Shown here: piece by piece, positions 6,819 through 8,741 of the stretch
How positions within the stretch are numbered: position 1 is the stretch's first letter
Layout: each line of letters starts with the position of its first letter
Assembly: GCA_002365855.1 (NCBI GenBank)
Contig: DFAP01000097.1
Location: 1-8,741 of the forward strand
Length of the DNA stretch: 8,741 nt
Direction: 5' to 3'
Origin: Pelotomaculum sp. UBA3103
GTDB taxonomy: Bacteria; Bacillota; Desulfotomaculia; Desulfotomaculales; Pelotomaculaceae
Program-made: the position numbers and the translations under genes
The notes under the pieces: generated by a model
What the model was told of the DNA's origin: nothing
The model's input: the letters and a program-made list of their open reading frames with translations, nothing else
Databases searched by the model: none

Positions 6819-6845
6819 GGGACAGAGGGGCAGGTCCCTTGTCCC
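6819..6845. repeat. REP-like hairpin rich in GGGAC
   Basis: GGGACA (6819-6824) pairs with TGTCCC (6840-6845), and inside it AGGG (6826-6829) pairs with CCCT (6836-6839), with one bulged G and a 6-base loop. Intergenic GGGACA/TGTCCC hairpins of this style are, from memory, frequent in Peptococcaceae genomes. It merges directly with the heptad array that follows. Confidence 0.55.
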
Positions 6846-6872
6846 AATTATTCATTATTCACTATTTACTAT
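6834..6872. repeat. Degenerate heptanucleotide array
   Basis: Consecutive 7-base units are GTCCCTT, GTCCCAA, TTATTCA, TTATTCA, CTATTTA and a partial CTAT. The first two share GTCCC with the array at 1-21 (unit GTCCCAC). The last units overlap the 3' end of the toxin gene and provide its stop codon at 6862-6864. Confidence 0.65.
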
Positions 6873-7188
6873 CGGAAATACTGTACAATGATTGCAACCA
6901 ATTTTGGCGTCCGTGGAGCACGCGGGCAATTACAATCCTATCCCCCAACACACGGTAAAATATAATATATGGATTTTGCACAATGCGCCTGTAACCACGC
7001 GCCACGCCGGGCGCGTCTTCTTCAGACAAGAGAGCCCCTTTCTCCGGGAAATCAGCCAGTTGCTTGATTACCTCATAAATTCGCGAGCGTAACCTTTCTG
7101 CCGCATCCTTGTTGTCCTGCGAAATATAGGCAAACATGCTGTCGATATCATAATAGGCTGATTCGGAGAGGATGATCTTTTTACACAT
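6862..7188 (-). CDS. RelE/ParE-family toxin
   Basis: The product is 108 residues from ATG 7186-7188. The pattern is that of the RelE/ParE fold: an N-terminal strand KKIILSESAYYDI, helices AYISQDNKDAAERLRSRI and EVIKQLADFPEKG, then strands with RGYRRIVQNPYIIFYRV and IVIARVLHGRQNW. RelE members cleave ribosome-bound mRNA and ParE members block gyrase; the sequence alone does not settle which. The ATG overlaps the antitoxin stop by 8 bases and has AGAGG 7 bases upstream inside the antitoxin gene, so translation is coupled. A TTG at 7192-7194 is an alternative start. The last residues (SISDSK and the stop) are encoded partly by the heptad repeat and lie beyond the usual family end. Confidence 0.9.
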   Translation of the reverse strand: MCKKIILSESAYYDIDSMFAYISQDNKDAAERLRSRIYEVIKQLADFPEKGALLSEEDAPGVARGYRRIVQNPYIIFYRVLGDRIVIARVLHGRQNWLQSLYSISDSK

Positions 7189-7471
7189 CTTCAATCCTCT
7201 TTTTCAGTGCCGCGAAGGTTGCTTCAAAATCCCGCATTGGCCTGCCTTCTGCGATCTCCCGGTCAACATCCGCCAACATCTGCCCCAAACGCTGGCGGGC
7301 CATCATTTTCTGAAAAGCCTCATAACTCATAACCACCAAATCAGCTTCGCCGTTCTTAGTTACAATGATGGGAGCTTGCGTTTCGTGACAAAGTTTGGAA
7401 AATGCGTTATAGTCATGCCGTATAGTGCTGGAAGGTTTAATATCCATAATAACCGGTTCGTTTTGTCTCAC
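7181..7471 (-). CDS. Phd/YefM-family antitoxin
   Basis: The product is 96 residues from the GTG at 7469-7471, or 88 from the ATG at 7445-7447. The Phd/YefM DNA-binding part is clear: MDIKPSSTIRHDYNAFSKLC, then PIIVTKNGEADLVVMSYEAFQKM. The C-terminal half (about 60-96) is helical and charged and would wrap and neutralise the toxin. The GTG has a distant AAGGA site, while the ATG has none but gives the commonest family beginning; the choice is open. It is the first gene of the pair and overlaps the toxin by 8 bases. Members usually repress their own promoter, expected here at 7507-7536. Confidence 0.9.
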   Translation of the reverse strand: MRQNEPVIMDIKPSSTIRHDYNAFSKLCHETQAPIIVTKNGEADLVVMSYEAFQKMMARQRLGQMLADVDREIAEGRPMRDFEATFAALKKRIEDV

Positions 7472-7506
7472 TTGAAATCCACATCCTTAGCCATTATTCT
7501 GTCAAT

Positions 7507-7536
7507 ATTATATCATCGCCTATTTATGCGGTGCAA
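7507..7536 (-). promoter_or_regulatory. Promoter of the toxin-antitoxin operon
   Basis: On the minus strand a perfect -10 TATAAT (7507-7512) is preceded by TGA, making an extended -10 (TGnTATAAT). A poor -35, TTGCAC (7531-7536), lies 18 bases upstream. The start point would fall near 7500, about 30 bases before the GTG. It sits inside the end of the Cys-rich gene remnant: the TGA of the extended -10 is also that remnant frame's stop codon. Confidence 0.7.
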
Positions 7537-7700
7537 GACTACCTCAGTTGATGATGCTGTCAAGTTAAAGTCGATGCGATGCGGCATCCGAACCTGAAAC
7601 TCCTTCAGTTCCGCGCAGGGATATTCAGGGCATGAGCCACAGAAGTCGATTCCTTCTTTTCGAGAATTTCATAAATAGGCAGTTTCGCTCTTTGCCTCAT
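7513..7700 (-). pseudogene. Remnant of a third DUF3795-like gene, frameshifted
   Basis: On the minus strand one frame, from ATG 7698-7700, reads MRQRAKLPIYEILEKK. The other, continuing from about 7652, reads GIDFCGSCPEYPCAELKEF, then QVRMPHRIDF, to TGA 7513-7515. The CGxCPEYPC motif followed by LKEFQ and MPHRI is characteristic of DUF3795 C-termini and parallels CGECEDLPCE and CFECAEFPCE in the two genes at 5912-6528. One missing G at about 7652-7654 joins the frames. The expected N-terminal CGxxCxxC part is absent, because the antiporter gene's C-terminus occupies that space. The last 17 or so residues do not look conserved. This is a truncated, broken gene. Confidence 0.6.
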
Positions 7701-7728
7701 GTAATCATTGGCAACATTACAGAGTGTT

Positions 7729-8706
7729 CTAATGACTACCCAAAAGCCACGTTGTATTCTGAACTGATTCCTTCTTACCCACCAGCATTATCAAATCACC
7801 AAATCCAAGACGGGTATTTCCGTGAGGGACGATTTTTTCATAATTTCTCGAGATTGACATAATAATTGCATCTCCAGGGAGCCTGATATCTCTCAGAGCC
7901 TTACCAATAAAGCCCCTGTTAACCAATACAACTTCCTCCACCAAGAGATCGTCTTCCTCCTCCGCAATCAGCGAAAAAGCCGTCGGATGGGTGATCAGGT
8001 TTTCCAGTACCATAAGGGTAGAAAAAGCGGGGTTGACTACCCTTACCCCCAGTTCCTGAAAGCCGCTGAGATTGGTACTGTTATCCACAACGGAAATCAC
8101 ATCTTTCACGTTCAGGTCCTCTTTAGCGAGGCGGCAGATTTTCAGGTTGATCTCATCCGATGATGATGTGACAACAACAGTTGTTTCTGGGGTAATATTT
8201 CCGTCTTTAATGTCCTCCAGCTTGATAGCGTCGGCAAAAAGAACTTTTTGTCCGGCATCCTTGGCCTTCGCCCTTTGTTTTGCCTCAATATCCATTACCG
8301 TTACGTTTTGCCCAACTTTTGCTAACCTTTCCCCGAGTATGATTGCTCCTTCCGTCGCACCGATTATGACTACTCCCCCTTCCTTCGCATCTTTTGGGGG
8401 CACGATTTTCTCAAATACTAAAGGAGATACCATACTTGTAAAAATCGCTGTTAGTATTATTGCACCGTTGGTGTTTTCCGATATCTCGCCCACCCTTAGC
8501 CCTATAGCTGCCGCAGCAATAACCAGACTAAGGTTGGATGAAATAAGAAATCCCGCACTTATCGCCTCCCGCCAGGAAAAATGCTGCCTGAACAGCGCAG
8601 ATGGAATGAGTTTTACCAGATAGAAAGCCACAATTAGAAGGGGCACCAGGATAAGGAAGTCACCGCTTTGAGCGGCCTGGGCTAAATTAAAGCTGGCGCC
8701 CATCAT
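7729..8706 (-). CDS. Cation/proton antiporter C-terminal part with TrkA-N/TrkA-C, truncated
   Basis: The open frame has 325 residues. It begins with the last membrane helices of a CPA2-type Na+(K+)/H+ antiporter (about 17-35, 48-70, 82-101). A cytoplasmic RCK/TrkA-N Rossmann domain follows (about 111-230; GATEGAIILG at 116-125, a variant of the usual GxGxxG, with Asp139 ending strand 2). A TrkA-C domain lies at about 250-320 (GKALRDIRLPGDAIIMSISR, then GDLIMLVG). Full-length relatives have about 600 residues with some 12 helices, so the first eight or nine are missing. The frame remains coding-like upstream of the ATG (GEFVLPIFFI) until an in-frame TAG at 8737-8739, next to the window edge. 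Either the gene is a fragment or that end carries an error. Nucleotide-gated control of ion flux is the family role. Alone, this part is unlikely to transport. Confidence 0.82.
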   Translation of the reverse strand: MMGASFNLAQAAQSGDFLILVPLLIVAFYLVKLIPSALFRQHFSWREAISAGFLISSNLSLVIAAAAIGLRVGEISENTNGAIILTAIFTSMVSPLVFEKIVPPKDAKEGGVVIIGATEGAIILGERLAKVGQNVTVMDIEAKQRAKAKDAGQKVLFADAIKLEDIKDGNITPETTVVVTSSSDEINLKICRLAKEDLNVKDVISVVDNSTNLSGFQELGVRVVNPAFSTLMVLENLITHPTAFSLIAEEEDDLLVEEVVLVNRGFIGKALRDIRLPGDAIIMSISRNYEKIVPHGNTRLGFGDLIMLVGKKESVQNTTWLLGSH

Positions 8707-8741
8707 AATGAAAAAGATTGGAAGAACAAATTCGCCCTAAC

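Noticed and set aside
8072..8623. 183-codon plus-strand open frame opposite the antiporter
   Set aside because: Its composition is a shadow of the hydrophobic minus-strand protein, which has clear TrkA domains.

Overview
The window looks like chromosome of an anaerobic, spore-forming Firmicute of the Peptococcaceae kind (Pelotomaculum/Desulfotomaculum-like). The reasons are an isoleucine-type T-box leader in front of branched-chain amino acid genes, strong AGGAGG-type ribosome binding sites, mid-range GC, small cysteine-rich anaerobe proteins and heptanucleotide tandem repeats between genes. The genus is an inference; no rRNA or marker gene is present.

Layout. (1) 1-3130, minus strand: a sigma-A promoter, a T-box riboswitch with specifier AUC (Ile) and its terminator, then ilvE (branched-chain aminotransferase) and ilvB (acetolactate synthase large subunit). 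Uncharged tRNA-Ile would switch on synthesis. The operon probably continues past position 1, where a heptad repeat begins. (2) 3130-4430, plus strand: two small genes for related helix-pair, ferritin-like proteins. The second has a 160-residue Gly/Pro/Cys tail of elastin-like composition, which suggests a coat or surface structural protein. A terminator follows. (3) 4539-5858, plus strand: a two-domain polynucleotide 5'-kinase/3'-phosphatase (Pnkp-like) without the ligase domain and without Hen1. (4) 5912-7700, minus strand: a cluster of small Cys-rich DUF3795-like genes. One is intact, one carries a single-base frameshift, and one is a frameshifted fragment. A YefM/RelE-type toxin-antitoxin pair and a heptad-repeat/REP-like hairpin block sit among them. 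(5) 7729-8741, minus strand: the C-terminal part of a CPA2-type cation/proton antiporter with its TrkA (RCK) domains. An in-frame stop lies upstream, so it appears truncated.

The left third is ordinary metabolism under classic T-box control. The middle and right are accessory. The clearest new observations are the two frameshifted Cys-rich genes, readable only by joining frames; the heptad arrays, which share a GTCCCA core and supply the end of the toxin gene; and the tandem ferritin-like/elastin-like pair. I see no phage, CRISPR array, rRNA, tRNA or complete insertion sequence, and no confirmed new multi-gene system.
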